Source: Heterohyrax brucei
Taxonomy: Eukaryota; Chordata; Mammalia; Hyracoidea; Procaviidae
Length of the DNA: 64,000 nucleotides
Direction: 5' to 3'
Assembly (NCBI GenBank): GCA_028571685.1
Contig: CM053142.1
Coordinates: forward strand, 70,271,296 to 70,335,295
In this document: positions 24,063 through 36,779 of the stretch, piece by piece
How the letters are laid out: each line of letters begins with the position of its first letter
Numbering within the stretch: position 1 is the stretch's first letter
Notes under the pieces: generated by a model
Told to the model about the DNA's origin: nothing
The model's database searches: none
Seen by the model: only the letters and a program-made list of their open reading frames with translations
Position numbers and translations under genes: made by a program

Positions 24063-24082
24063 CAGCAGTACTAGATGACTAA

Positions 24083-24137
24083 GACTGTCACTATGAGTCA
24101 GAACTGACTCAACAGCAGTGGGTTGAGATTTGTTTTT
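24083..24137 (+). repeat. SINE tail fragment
   Basis: 'tgtcactatgagtcagaact' and 'cagcagtgggttgag' only. Confidence 0.65.
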
Positions 24138-24989
24138 TTCACACCTCTAAGTCTTCAAACACATAGCTTTCTCTGCCAAGCGTGTCCTATCCCTTTCACT
24201 ATTTCTAACATCTTCAAAATGATGCTCAAGAAGACCAAAAGAGGACATGTGGGTCTTTCTAGAACAGTAATAATGTTCTCTATTTCTTAATCTTTGCATT
24301 TGTAATACATTTGTAGAAAATTCATCGAGCTGTGACACATGATCTGTGTACTTTCTGCATGTGTATAATAATTTAACTTAGAGATCATTTTTTAAGAATT
24401 TAAGTTTCAAGCACTAAAAACCAAATATGTCACTTTAAGGACTAAGACATGGCTTGGAACAGAATAGAGTAAGTAAGTAGCTGCATCTTGAACATAACCT
24501 GTACCATTTTGTTTCTTAATTCTGTCTCCAAACATGAGACCCTTGTTTGCCTTGGCTTCTCTCAAGGCTAAAGACTGATCTCTGCTCTCTTTAGGACTGT
24601 GGAAAAACAAGTGATAATGATCTAAAAACCATAAAGGAAATAGAGAAGAATCTGCTGGGAATCTATATGATACCTGTACCACCTCTGGAATCAAAACACC
24701 AGTTAAGATACCAACATATCTGGGATGTGACCATTGTGACCATCTAAAGAAGATTAACGTTCTACAGATTCCTGGGACTCCTAAAACCTTATCCCCTTCT
24801 CCAGCTAGTCTCCATTTGGGGAAGGCAGATTTTGGATTAATCCACCCCCTCTTTCTCCTTGCCTACCGAGCCAAGCCACTGCCTATCAGTATACAATAAA
24901 TCTTCCTGCTTCTCATTTCATCCCTGTAATAAAGTTTGGCTGTTTGCAGCAGGCAGCACTAACTCCCCTTATGTTTGCTGTAACAGCCT
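24138..24989. other. No gene; possible old LTR at 24640-24970
   Basis: The 3' part has two AATAAA-like signals and an LTR-like composition. Family not assigned. Confidence 0.35.
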
Positions 24990-25409
24990 GACCCGAGCTG
25001 CAGTGTTTTCAATGGCCTTATACACATGCAAAAGCTGGTTGCTGAATAAGAAAGACTGAAGAAGAATTGATGCTTCTGCATTGTAGCCCTGGCTAAGAAT
25101 ATACAATGGGCTGCTGAAAGAATGAGCAAATGTGTCTTGGAAAAAGATGACTAGAAAGCTCACTAATATGTTTCACACAGTCTGGGCGTGTTATCAGGAG
25201 AGGTCAATCCTTGGGGAAGGACATCATGTTTGGCGGAAGATCACTGAAGAAGAGGAAGACCTTCAATAAAATGACTTGACACAGTGACTGCAACAATGGC
25301 CTCAAGCATGACAGCTGTGAGGACGCTGCAGGACCAAGCAGTGTTTCGTTCTGTTGCACATGGTGTCACTATGAACTGGAACCAACCTGATGGCATCTGA
25401 GAACAATAG
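24990..25409 (+). repeat. BovB/RTE 3' fragment
   Basis: 'cacatgcaaaagctggttgc' and 'gaagaagaattgatgc' match the RTE at 56.4 kb; ends with 'gatggcatctgagaacaata'. Confidence 0.85.
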
Positions 25410-25415
25410 GTCAAG

Positions 25416-25944
25416 GATAACCTACTCCAAGAGGGCCACATAAACCAGAGATGTCATCGGCCTGAGACCAGAAGAACTAAACAGTACCCAGCCACCACAA
25501 GTGACTGCACTGACAGGGATCACAATAAACAGGTCCTGATGGATTGGGGAACAGTAGAATTCAAATTCTAGTAAAAAGACCACATTTGTTGGCTGATGAA
25601 ACCGACGGTACCCCAGAAGACTTGGCCCCTGGACTCTCACTTAATCCACAGCTAAAAGCCAACTCTTCAGAAAATGATTAGACTGGACTGTAAGACACAA
25701 AATGATACTGGTGAAGTGGGTGCTTCTTGATTAAAGGAGATACATGAGACTAACTGGGCAGCTCCTGTGCATAAGCGAGATGAGAGGGCAGGGCGGGACA
25801 GGAACTGGCTGGATGGACATGGGAAATGCAGGGTGGAGAGAAGTGTGCTGTCACAGTATGGGGAGGGCAACGAAAATCACGTAACAAACTACGGGTAAGT
25901 TTTGTATAAGAAACTGACTTGAACTGTAAACTTTCACTTAAACC
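25416..25944 (+). repeat. L1 3'UTR fragment
   Basis: L1 3'UTR type ending 'tgaactgtaaactttcactt', with 'gaccagaagaactaaacagt' near the start. Confidence 0.65.
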
Positions 25945-26776
25945 AAAACCAAAAACCAAACCCACTGCCATCAAGTTGATTCCAACTCATAGCAACCCTA
26001 GAGGAGGTAGAACTGCTCCATAGAGTTTCTAAGGAGTGTCTGATGGATTTAAACTGCCAACTTTTTGTTTTTGTTATATTCATTTATGTTTTTTATTATG
26101 ACTGAGTGAAAATCTACGTTCCTGTATAACTTTACATGCCCACCTATATGCAGCTTCCACTGCTCTCTCTGCCCAGTGACAGCACACTATTCCTCTCTGC
26201 TCCATACATGTCTCATCCTCCCAACAGTCTCCTTTCCCCTCCTCCCCACTCACTCCCCTTCTTCCAGCCAGAGGTTGGCAGGATGATATCCTATAGATGC
26301 ATAGAATCATAAAGTGCATCTAATGTATGGTCACTCTGCATTGCCAAGTCCAATCCATTCGTGTTTGAAGAGCGGACCTTCATTAGGATTTATGGGCAAA
26401 GGCAGCACCAGGGCCAGGGGCCATGCTCCCAGGGGAACCCCAAAACTGCTGGACCATCAATTGAAGTCTTTTAGTGGAGATCTCAGGGTGCACTGCTTTT
26501 TATTCCTGTGCTGCCAGTGAGACTCAACTTAGTGAGCTCCATCACAGCTATCACTGGTGGTGGCCGGGCCCCATCCAGTTCATCTGGTCCCAAGTTGATG
26601 TAGGCACTCACTCATGTGGGTCCCTCTGTCTTCAGGTTGTCTTTACTCCATGTCATTTTGGTCCTTGGTGAGCATCTGTTCCTGCTGAGTTGGGACCATT
26701 TGCTTCCCTGAGATGGCAGCTTGTGAACCTTTTGGTTAGTAGCTGTACACTTTTCCATTATGCCATCAGGGTTTCC
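25945..26776 (-). repeat. tRNA-derived SINE split by an L1
   Basis: Halves 25945-26062 ('accaaaaaccaaacccactg' to 'aaactgccaactttttg') and 26730-26776 ('gaaccttttggttagtagct' to 'catcagggtttcc') form one SINE. Confidence 0.88.
26063..26729 (-). mobile_element. L1 3'-end insertion in a SINE
   Basis: Colinear with the long L1 3'UTR from 'attatgactgagtgaaaatc' to 'gatggcagctt'. The flanks 'aactttttgtt' and 'aaccttttggtt' are the likely target duplication. Confidence 0.88.
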
Positions 26777-26777
26777 A

Positions 26778-26908
26778 GCCAAAAGGTAGGCAGTTTAAAT
26801 CTGACAGGCACTCCTTGCAAACTCTATGGGGCAGTTCTACTCTGTCCTATAGGGTCACTATCAGCCAGAATCTACTCAGTGGCAATGGGTTTGGTTTTGG
26901 GGTTTGGT
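26778..26908 (+). repeat. tRNA-derived SINE, 5' truncated
   Basis: 'ccaaaaggtaggcagtttaa' to 'ggcaatgggtttggttttgg'. Confidence 0.9.
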
Positions 26909-27070
26909 TCTGTTTCTTTGGTTGAGCCCTAACTGATATACTGTCTTTCCTGCAAATTGTTTAACCCTCAAATGTTTTTCATAAGTCATTGAGGTTCACC
27001 CTGTTCTGGGTTATTTCTATTGTCATAGAATGTTGACTCAGGGGCCCTATATGCATGGTTTTATAATTGT

Positions 27071-27230
27071 CAGAATCCCTAGCGGTGTACTGGTTAAGAG
27101 CTTAGCTGCTAAACCAAAAGATCAGCAGTTAAATCCAACAGTCATGCCTAAGAAACTCTATAAGCCAGCTCTACTCTGTTTTACAGGGTCACTATAAATC
27201 AGAATCTACTTAACTGCAATGGCTTTTTTT
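27071..27230 (+). repeat. tRNA-derived SINE
   Basis: 'cagaatccctagcggtgtac' to 'tgcaatggctttt'. Confidence 0.88.
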
Positions 27231-27563
27231 AATGATTATTGTCACAGATTACTAATACAAGAGGAAATTTCTTAGATGCTCAAAAAATACCAGTGCCCTC
27301 CTTTCTGCTATACTCATTCTATCAGATTTTCTTAACCTCTTAAAGCTGTGGAATATTCCATATGTTAATCAGTAAATGCTGGAATTATAATGAAATTTCT
27401 ATTGACCTCTAAGTATTTAAATTGTACTTTAAAATATATATATACATATTAAAAAGTTGTGCTTTTTTAAACAAAAGTATATGGGGTAAAAGTGGATGCT
27501 TCCTTTTCTCCACTTTCCTCCTTCCATCCCATCTTTTTTTCTAGAGATAACCATGGCTAAACC
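27231..27563. other. No gene recognised
   Basis: A/T-rich; TA-rich run at 27435-27450. Nothing else seen. Confidence 0.3.
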
Positions 27564-27707
27564 ACAGAAACCCTTAGCAGTTAAGTGCCATGTCTCCTAA
27601 CCAAAAGTTCAGTGGTTCAAATCTTCCGCATGCTCCTTGGGAACTCTATGGGGCAGTTCTATTCTGGCCTATAGGGTCAGAATCAACTTAATGGCAATGG
27701 CTTTGGT
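27564..27707 (+). repeat. tRNA-derived SINE
   Basis: 'cacagaaacccttagcagtt' to 'ggcaatggctttgg'. Confidence 0.88.
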
Positions 27708-27807
27708 GAATAGTTTGGGATTTACCTTTTCAGTCCTTTTGCTAAGCATGCATACCTGTGTATATTTGTATATGTTTTATATATATGTTACATATGTATA
27801 CATGTAT

Positions 27808-27977
27808 GGGAAACTTTGATGATGTAGTAGTTAAGTGCTATGGCTGCTAACCTGAAGGTCAGAAGTTTGAATCCATCAGGTACTCCTTAGAATCTTTATG
27901 GGGCAGTTCTACTCTGCCCTTTGCATCGCTATGAGTTGGAATCAACTCCATGACAATGGGTTTGGGTTTTTTTGGTT
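27808..27977 (+). repeat. tRNA-derived SINE
   Basis: 'gggaaactttgatgatgtag' to 'gacaatgggtttgggttttt'. Confidence 0.92.
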
Positions 27978-28199
27978 TATATGTGTATGTGTAAATGTAT
28001 AATCAGTGAAAATGATTAATTGAATCTAATTAAGTGATAAGGAAGTTAATGGTAACATGGTAGAGAGTCCTAAATCAGATGCTAAGTGCAGTTGCCGAGT
28101 GTATGTGGGTACGTTCTATTGACAAATCAACCCAGTAAAAGGACTTAGTTTGTCCATTTCTTACTATCACAGAATAAGCCTGGAGCTGTTAGTTTGCTC

Positions 28200-28395
28200 T
28201 TAATTGCTGTTGAGTAGATTGGGACTTGTGGTGACCCCATGTGTACAGAATAGAATTGCTCTATAAGGTTTTCAAGGCTGAGGGCTTTTACCATTTAGAA
28301 GCTGAATATCAAACTTGTCTTCAGAGGTACCTCTGAAGGGGTCAAACTCCCAACCTTTTAGTTGCTGACCATTTGACTGTTTGCACTAATGGTCC
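28200..28395 (-). repeat. SINE, longer variant
   Basis: 'ttaattgctgttgagtagat' to 'gactgtttgcactaatgg'; includes the 'aggtacctctgaaggggtca' block of the long variant. Confidence 0.75.
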
Positions 28396-28500
28396 GGAAT
28401 TTTTAACTGTCTGATGTTGAGTAACAATAGTAAGATCCTGAGTATTTAGCCCAATAACCTCAGTCCAGCTTAGATATTAATTTATTCCCCCTTAAGTTGA

Positions 28501-28658
28501 TGGGAACCTTGGTGGCACAGTGGTTCAGAACTAGGCTCCTAAACAAAGGGCTGGCAGTTTGAATCCGCCATCTGCTCTTTGCAAATCCTATAGGACAGTT
28601 CTACTCTGTCTTGTAGAATAGCTATGAATCAACTCCAGGGCAATGAGTTTGGTTTTGT
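28501..28658 (+). repeat. tRNA-derived SINE
   Basis: 'gggaaccttggtggcacagt' to 'gggcaatgagtttggttttg'. Confidence 0.9.
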
Positions 28659-28896
28659 TTTTTGCTTAAGTTAGTTAAGTACTTTATAATCCTAGAAAGA
28701 TCTGAGATAGGTGTATAAATACAGAAGTAGATCAAACCAGTTATATTAAAACTTTTGACTTTAGTTCAGGATAATTTACATACAAATGTAATTTACTGAA
28801 TCTGGCTAGCATACTAGATTCTAGGATTTTAAAAATAAAAGTCTAAACGAATTTGATTAATTCTGTAAACAAATTGAGAAAACAAACACATTCATT

Positions 28897-29045
28897 GTCA
28901 TCAATTCTGAACCACAGGACAGGCTTCCAAGGTTATAAATCTTTATAAGAGCACACTGCCACATCTTTTTCCTGCACAACAGCCGGTCAGTTCAAGCCTT
29001 CAGTTTTTTAGCTGGCAATCAAGCACTTCACCACTGCCACCCAAA
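28897..29045 (-). repeat. SINE, longer variant, partial
   Basis: Contains 'gcacactgccacatcttttt' and ends 'cttcaccactgccaccc'. Confidence 0.7.
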
Positions 29046-29048
29046 AAC

Positions 29049-29210
29049 AGAAAAACCAAACCGTGCCATTGAGTTGATTCTAATTCAGAGCCACTCTATA
29101 AGACAGAGTCAAACTGCTCCATTAGGTTTCCAAGGAGCAGCTGGTGGATTCCAACTGCTGACCCTTTGGTCAGCAGAAACTCTAAACCACTATGCCACCA
29201 GGGCTCCTTA
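29049..29210 (-). repeat. tRNA-derived SINE
   Basis: 'agaaaaaccaaaccgtgcca' to 'atgccaccagggctcc'. Confidence 0.9.
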
Positions 29211-29541
29211 ATTCTATAAGTAGAACTGAACTATCTAGAATATTTAGGAAGCTTTGTCTTACTTTTTCAAAGGTTTAATTTTTTAAGTTTACTTGCAGGT
29301 CTTCTGTCAAACATTTTAAGTAGTTAGAATCAACTGTTTTAATACATATAAGGTAATTTAAAATGTTAAAAGTAATATATTCAAACAAATTCACAGATAG
29401 GATTGTTTGAGATCATTTAATTTCTTTACCTTGAGTTCTTCTAATATTAAAGAACACGTGAAAGTGGTTTGGCACCTAAATTATTAGGTAGGTAAACCAT
29501 ACAACCAATTTTGAAGTCGGAAGCAAAGTCTTAAAAGTTAG
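29211..29541. other. No gene recognised
   Basis: A/T-rich sequence with no identified feature; it ends at the target duplication of the long L1. Confidence 0.35.
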
Positions 29542-30550
29542 TTGCTTGAGTTGTTTGTTTTTTTATTTAACATGACTGAGTGAAAATGTACATTCCTGTA
29601 TAAATTTACATGCCCACCTATATGCTTCCACTGCTCTCCCTGTCCGGTGACAGCACACTATTTCTCTCTGCTCCATACATGTCTCATCGTCCCATCAGTC
29701 TCCTTTCCCCTCCTCTCCACCCACTCTCCTTCCTCCAGCCAGAGGTCAGCAGGATAATATCCTGTAGATGTATAGAACCATAAAGTGCAACCAATATATG
29801 GTCACTCTGCATTGCCAAGTCCAATCCATTCCTGTCCGAAGAGTGGACCTTTGTTATAATTGATGGGTAAGGGCAGCATCAAGGCCGGGGGACATGCTCT
29901 CAGGGGAACCCCGAAACCACTGGACCATCAATTGAGGTCTTTTAGTGGAGATCTCAGGATGCACCCTTTTTTATTCTTGTGTTGCCAGTGAGACTCACCT
30001 TAGTGAGTTCCATCATGGCTGTCACAGGTGGTGGCCGGGCACCATCCGGTTCTTCCAGTCCCAAGTCGATGAAGGGACCCACTCTTGCGGGTCTCTCTGT
30101 CTTCTAGGTTGTCTTTACCGCATGTCATTTGGGTCTTTGGTGAGCATCCGTTCCTGCTGAGTTGGGCCCATATGCTGTGTCCTTGGACGGCAGCTTGGCA
30201 GCTTTTACGACCCCAGACGCCACTCACCAATGTGGGGTGCAGAGAGCTCTCTTAGCAAAACGCTAGTTGTGCCAATTGGCCTTGATTTTACCTGAGAGCA
30301 TGGTCCCCTGCCCCCTGCCCAGCTACTCTATCCTTGCAATATTGGGTTAAGATGGAAGGAGTACTCAAGTTATGCTGAAGTCCTCTTCATGTTGTTCTTG
30401 TTTCTAATGTGTGCTATCACCGCTTTCTCCCAATCAGATTTCTATCAACTATCTAGTCTAAAGCCTCCCCTCTCACCTTCCCTCCCTCCCCTCCCTTCCA
30501 GCTGTCAAAGAGTCTTTTCTTCTATACACAAGCCTGTTTTTGAGATCTTA

Positions 30551-33500
30551 TCATAGAAGTCTCATACAGTATTTGTCTTTTTGTCGCTCACTACTTTCAC
30601 TCAACATAATGTCTTCCAGTTGAAACCAGGTTAGGAGATGTTTCCTGGAATCATCATTATTCTTTATCATTGCGTAGTGCTCCATTGAGTATATGTACCA
30701 TAGTTTACCTATCCATTCTTCTGTTGTTTGGCACCTGGGTTGATTCCATCTTTTTGCTATCATGGACTGTGCTGCGATAAACATTCTCGTGCATGTGTCC
30801 GTTGGTGTGAAAGGCCTTGATTCTGTAGGATATATTCCAAGTAGTGGAATTACTGGGTCAAATGGTATATCGATGTCCATTTTTTTAAGGAAGTGCCAGA
30901 TTGCTTTCCAAAGAGGCTGGACCATTTTGCAACCCCACCAACAGTGTAGGAGGGTTCCACTTTCTCCACAGCCTCTCCAGCATTTGTTGTTTTGTGTTTT
31001 CTGGATCATGGCCAGTCTTGTTGGGATGAGATGGTATCTCATTGTCGTCTTGATTTGAATTTCTTTAATAACTAAAGATCATGAACACGTCTGCATGTGT
31101 TTTTTGGCTGCCTGGATCTCCTCTTTAGTGAAGTGTCTGTCCATCCCCTTTGCCCATCACTTAATTGGATGGTTTATCTTCTTCTTATTGATATTTTGTA
31201 GTATCTTATAGATTATGGAGATCAGGCATTATGGTCTGACATAGAGTTGCCAATTTTTTTTTCCATTCTCTGGGTGTTCTTTTAATTCTATTAATAAAGT
31301 CTTTGGATGAGCAAAAGTGTTTGATTCTTAATAGTTCCCATTAATCTATTTTCTCTTCTGTTGATTGTGGTTTCTTTGACAGATTTTGGAGTCTGTCCTC
31401 ATTGTGTATTAAAACTTCCATTGTTGTTCCTACCTTTTCTTGGATGAGCTTTATCGTTTTAAGTTTGATATTTAGGTCTTTTATCCAGTTAGAGTTGGTT
31501 TTTGTGTAAGGTGTAAGATATGGATCTTGATTCAGTTTATTGCAGATGGATAACCAATTTTGACAGCGCCATTTGTTGAAGAGACTGTTTTTACCCCAGT
31601 TTAATGTCTTAGGGACTTTGTCCAATATCAACTGTTCATAGGCAGATGGTGTCATCTCTGGGGTCTCAATTCTGTCCCATTGATCCATCTGTCTGTTCTT
31701 GTACCAGTATCAGGCTGTTGTGACCACTGTGGCAGTGTATTATGTTCTAAGGTCGGGTAATGAGAGGCCTCCCAGTGTGTTCTTCTTCTTTAGTAATACC
31801 TTACTTATCCGGGGCTTCTTCCCTTTCCAAACAAAATTGGTGATTTGTTTCTCCATCTCGTTAAAAAATGACACTGGAACTTGTATTGGGATTACATTAT
31901 ATAAATAAATTGCTTTGGGTAAAATAGACGTTTTCACAATGTTAAGTCTTCCTATCCATGAGCAGGGTAGGTTTTTCCATTTAACTGAGTCTCTCTTAGT
32001 TTGTTGTAGTAAGGGCTTGTAGTTCTCTTTGTCAAGGTCTGTTGTTTCTCTGGTTAGATTAATTCCTAGGTACCTTATCTTCTTAGGGGCTATCGTAAAT
32101 GGTATAGATTTGATAATTTCTTCCTTAACAGTCTCGTTGTTGGTATAAAGGAATCCTACTGATTTACTTATGTTTATCTTGTATCTTGAGACTTTGCTGA
32201 ACTCTTCTATCAGTGTGAGTGGCTTACTTATAGATTCCTTGGGGTTCTCTGCATATACAATCATATCATCTGCAAACAGGGAGATTTTAACTTCGTCTTT
32301 GCCTATGCAGATGCCCTTTATTTCTTGGTCTTGTCTAATTGCTCTGGCTAGGACTTCTAGCACAGTGTCGAATAGGAGAGGTGAGAGTGGGCATCCTTGT
32401 CTAGTTCCTGATCTCAAGGGAAAGTCTTTCAGTCTCTCTCCATTCAGGATGATGCCGGCAATTGGCTTTGTATAAATGGCCCTTATTGTGTTGAGAAATT
32501 TGCCGTCTATGCCCATTTTGCTAAGAGTTTTTAACATGAATGGGTGTTGGACTTTATCAAATGCCTTTTCTGCATCAATGGACAAAATCAGGTGATCCTT
32601 GTCTTTTGTGTTATTTATGTGGTTAATCACATTAAATGTTTTTCTGATGTTGAACCAGCCTTGCATTCCTGGTGTGAATCCAACTTGGTCAGGATGGATT
32701 ATTTTCTTGATCTGTTGTTGTATTCTATTGGCAAAAATTTTGTTGAAGATATTTGCATCTAGATTCATGAGTGATATAGGTCTGTAGTTCTCTTTCTTTC
32801 TTGGGTCTTTCCCTGGCTTAGGTATCAGGGTTATGCTGGCTTCATAGAATGAGTTTGGGAGTACTCCATCCTTTTCTATACTGTGAAATAGTCTCAGTAG
32901 TATTGGAGATAACTCTTCTCTAAATGCTTGGTAGAATTCTGCAGTGAAGCCATCTGGGCCCAGACTTTTTTTGGTTGGCAGTGTTTTGATGACATTTTCA
33001 ATCTCCTGGCTCCTTTGTGATGGGTTTATTAAGTTATTCTGCTTCACATTGTGATAATTTGGGTAGGTGGTATGAGTGAAGGAATTGGTCCATTTCCCCT
33101 AGGTTTTCAAATTTGTTACAGTACAGTTTTTCATAGTATTCTGTTATGATATTTTTTATTTCTGTTGCATCTGTGGTGACAGCTTCCCTCTCATTTCTAA
33201 TTTGGGTTATTTGTTTCCTTTCCTGCTTTTCTTTAGTAAGTTTAGCCAGTGGTTTGTCAATTTTGTTCATCTTTTCAAAAAAAAACAGCTTTTGGTCTTT
33301 TCAATTTTTTCTGGTGCCCAAGGGGTTCCTCTGTTGTTCCCTTTCTACTTGTTCAAGCTGTAGAGCTAGTTCCTTGATTTGGTTTCTTTCTTCCAGATGT
33401 GTGCATTTATGGAGATAAACAGAACTCTGAGCACTGTTTTGACTGTATCCCATAGGTTCTGGTAGAAAGTGTTTTCATTCTCATTGGAAGCCATGAATTT

Positions 33501-34308
33501 CTTTATTGCATCCTTGATTTCCTCTATAACCCATGTTTTTTGAGCAAGATGTTGTTCAGTTTCCAAGAGTTCCACTTTCTATCTCTGTTTTTTCTGCTAT
33601 TGATTTCAACTTTGATGGCTTTGTGATCTGAGAAGATGCTTTGCAGTAATTCAATGGTATGGATTTTGTTGAGCATTGAGTTATGGCCTATCACATGATC
33701 AATTCTGGAGAATGTTCCATGTGCACTGGAGAAGAAGGTGTAGTTGTCTGCTGATGAGTGGAAAGTTCTGTATATATGAGGTTTAGTTGGTTAATTGTGT
33801 CAATGAGGTCTTCTGTATCTTTACTGAGCTTTTTTCTAGATGATCTGTCTAGTAATGAGAGTGGAGTGTTAAAGTCTCCCACTATTATTGTGGAGTCATC
33901 TAACTCTCTTTTGAGCATAGTCAGTGTTTCTTCGACATATTTAGATGCTCTGATATTAGGTGCATAAATATTTACTGTAGTTAAGTCTCATTTGTGTACT
34001 GAACCTTTCAGCAATAAATAGTGTCCATCTTTGTCCAAGATGGTGGATTTTACATTAAAATTGTTTATGTCTCAGATTAGAATGGCCACCCCTGCTCTTC
34101 TTTGTTCATTGTTATCTTGATATATATTCTTCCATCATTGAATTTTCAGTTTGTTCCTATCTTTAGGTCTCAAGTAAGTTTCTTGTAGACAGCATATGGA
34201 TGGGTCATGTCTTTTGATCCAAGATGACAGTCGGTGTCTCTTTACTGGAGCATTCAGTCCATTCACATTCAATGTAATTATTGATAGGTATGTGTTCACT
34301 GCTGCCAT
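30551..34308 (-). pseudogene. L1 ORF2 (endonuclease and reverse transcriptase), multiply broken
   Basis: Likely start ATG at 34308 (MAAVNTYLSIITLNVNGLNA). Endonuclease part includes TIIVGDFNTPLS near 33870. The longest open piece, 31740-33047 (435 residues), carries reverse transcriptase motifs: [55 protein letters not shown] and the catalytic [10 protein letters not shown]. The C-terminal part has the cysteine-rich [17 protein letters not shown]. Translation moves between frames at least five times, so it is inactive. Confidence 0.93.
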
Positions 34309-34729
34309 TTTGATATGTTTATTTTTATGTTGATGTTTTCTCTGTTGTTCTTATTAGTCTGTTCTGGGACATTCTTTTTGTGAGTTGATTTTTCACCTTT
34401 TTCAGAGCTGGTTTTGTAGTTTTTCAGATTCATGTGTTACATTTCTTGAAATGGTATGATACATCTTTGTTGTATTTTACAGCTGCCCCTATGATCCCCC
34501 TTAATAAACTATATATAAACCCAATTTTAATTACTACCAGTCTTGTCATCTTCCTCTCCATCTGGAAGGACTATAGCAACTGTAGTACATCCCTCTTTTT
34601 ATTATGATGACACCATAGTTTTCATGATGATCACTGGATTGCTTCTTTTCATATGAAAGCTGTGATTGACTTTGGAGCCTTCCCTAAAAGAGTAGAGTAT
34701 TGAGTAGTGTGTCATTCTAAAATATAAAG

Positions 34730-35690
34730 TTAGTAGTTTCGTTCTTCTAAGCCAGAGTCAAGAACTTCTTTCAGTATTTCTTGTAGTTTGGGTTTGGTTT
34801 TTACAAAGTCTCTGAGATTCTGTTTATCTGGGAATGTCTTAATTTCATTTTTGTATTTGAAAGATAGTTTTGCAGGATATATAATTCTTGGTTGGAAGTT
34901 CTTCTCCTTCAAGGCTTTGAATGTGTCATGTCACTGTCTCCATGCCAGCATGGTTTCTGCTGAGAAATCTGATGACAGCCTACAGGGTTTCCCTCTGAAT
35001 GCTAGCTTTGCTTTGAGTCTTGCTGCCTTTAAGAGTTGCTGCTTATGTTTCATTTTGTTAAGCTTGATTATAATACGTCTTGGAGTCTTTCTTTTTGAGA
35101 TCTATATTGGGTGGCGTACAATATGCATCTGAGATGTCTATATTCTCTTCCTTCATGATTTCTGGGAAGTTTTCTTTCAGGAGCTCAGTAACAATACTCT
35201 CTGTGTCCTCAGATATCTCACCCTGTTCAGGGACTCCAATTAATCGAAGGTTGTTCTTCTTAATAGAGTTCCACATGCTTCTTAATGTTTCTTCATTTTT
35301 CTTGTTTCTTTTTTCTGATTTCTGCTCATAGACGTTGGCATCAGTAGCTCTGCCTTCCAAGTCAGAAATTCTTTTTTCTATTTGTTCCATTCTGTTTTCT
35401 TGGCTTTGCATGGAAGTTTCTATGTCTTTGATTTTGTTCTTGATCTGTTGGATTTCAGAGTACTGGTGTTCCATCAGATCAAACAGCTTGCTTAATTTTT
35501 CATTTTGTTCTGCTGCATTTTGTATAAGGTCTAGAGGGGCTCTATATATAATCATTTTGTATTCACTTCCTGATGCTTTCATAAAAGTTTCTTCATCTGG
35601 AAAACTCCTCGGTTGCTTTGTTTGGGAGCCTTCTGAAGCCATGGGTGATTTCTTGTATGCCACAACTGTCTGTTGCTTTTTGGGTCCCAT
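34730..35690 (-). pseudogene. L1 ORF1 (RNA-binding chaperone), frameshifted
   Basis: Opens at 35690 with MGPKKQQTVVAYKKS. Coiled coil at residues about 60-130 (KNKIKDIETSMQSQENRMEQ), then the RRM start NNLRLIGVPEQGE. The first frame ends after 210 residues at 35058. The C-terminal domain continues in another frame (EKNFQPRIIYPAKLSF, KTFPDKQNLRDF) to 34730. A TGA also interrupts near 34930. Confidence 0.9.
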
Positions 35691-36779
35691 GTGAGTATGT
35701 AGAGGCTGGAAGAGGTACTGTGAGGATGGATTGCAATTGTTTCTCTAGGCTGTCTTAAAATGTAAAGCAAAAGGTATCTGACCACTTCACAAGTCAGTTA
35801 GGTTTTCAGGTGTAGAGGTCCCTCGTCTCAACTAACAAAGTAAGTGCCACTATATCCAACCCCAGATGATAACAAACTAGTTTAGAATACAGCAATGCTA
35901 CTGCCCTGTTGGCCTCTGCTGACAGGGCCTAGCCTTAGCTGACACTGCATTGAGTACTGCTTTTGTGATAGAAAAGCACTCTCTTGTGGGCAGGCTCTGG
36001 CTCCCAAGCTAAGAATTAGGTCCAGCTGTGGCCACCATATCCAACATGGCGTCCTCCACACAGGCAGCAGACAGAGGGGCCAAAGGTGCCGAGAGGTAGT
36101 GATTCCTCTGCTTCTGTTGCAGGGCCTGCAACGTAAGTGGCATTGGGAAAATTACTGCTTTTCTGTCAGAGAAGCACTGTCCTGTTTGCAGGCGCTGGCT
36201 CCCAGGCTAAGAACAAGGTCCCGCTAAAATCTCGGTACCAACATGGCGTCCCGCACACTGACTGCGGAATTCCGTTCAAGCCCCGCTGACGCAGATATAA
36301 AACGAAAGGCTCAAGGTGGCTAGATTAACAGAGTCCTGAGCCTGGCTCTCAGAACGTGGGAATTTCGCCTGCCTATCCCCCCAGCAGCGCGTCTGAGTCC
36401 AGCTGTCAGGCAAGGCCCAGCTCCGCCCGCCAGCCGAGACAGAGGTAAAAAAAGTCAAAATGGTGCGTTTACCTTCCCTCCGTGAGAGCCGCGGCTAGCC
36501 AGGAGCGGGAGTCAGTGAAAGAGAGGAGGTTTTTCGCTGAGTGGTATGAAGTCCCAATTAACAGCTCTGTGCCGTGTCCTGAGGCTGATTAGGTGCTCAG
36601 AAGGCTCTGTTTGATTGTCAATTCAGGTCTTGGTTTCCAGAGGGATAGAAGGAGACGTGGGCTTAGTCCGCCATCTTGACTCTGCCCCCACCCCCGTTTG
36701 CTTGAATTGTTAACTTTCATAGATTGAACATTTTGAATTCCAAAATTCTGTAAGTAGCGCTTTTTGTGAAGAAAAGTTT

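Larger units (their letters stand above)
22237..24082 (+). mobile_element. MaLR-type LTR (fossil), interrupted by other elements
   Basis: Plus-strand LTR beginning TGTCATGGATCAACTTGCGT, continuing after 22834 ('accatgattcccagcattgt') and ending after 23470 with the usual 3' part to 'ctagatgactaag'. A reversed LTR of the same family (22284-22834), an unassigned piece (about 22900-23440) and an RTE tail (23815-24062) lie inside. Confidence 0.6.
29556..36697 (-). mobile_element. Nearly full-length L1 retrotransposon
   Basis: About 7.1 kb. The 5' end at about 36697 reads GGGGGCAGAGTCAAGATGGC; 5'UTR of about 1 kb; ORF1 35690-34730; ORF2 34308-30551; 3'UTR of about 1 kb; A-rich tail near 29570. 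Target duplications TTGCTTGAGTTGTT (29542-29555) and TTGCTTGAATTGTT (36698-36711) differ at one base. Both ORFs contain frameshifts and stops, so the copy cannot move itself. The 3'UTR is the reference for truncated copies at 7.3, 13.4 and 26.1 kb. Confidence 0.95.

Noticed and set aside
34788-35694. Several plus-strand open frames of 80-119 codons
   Set aside because: They are antisense shadows of L1 ORF1.
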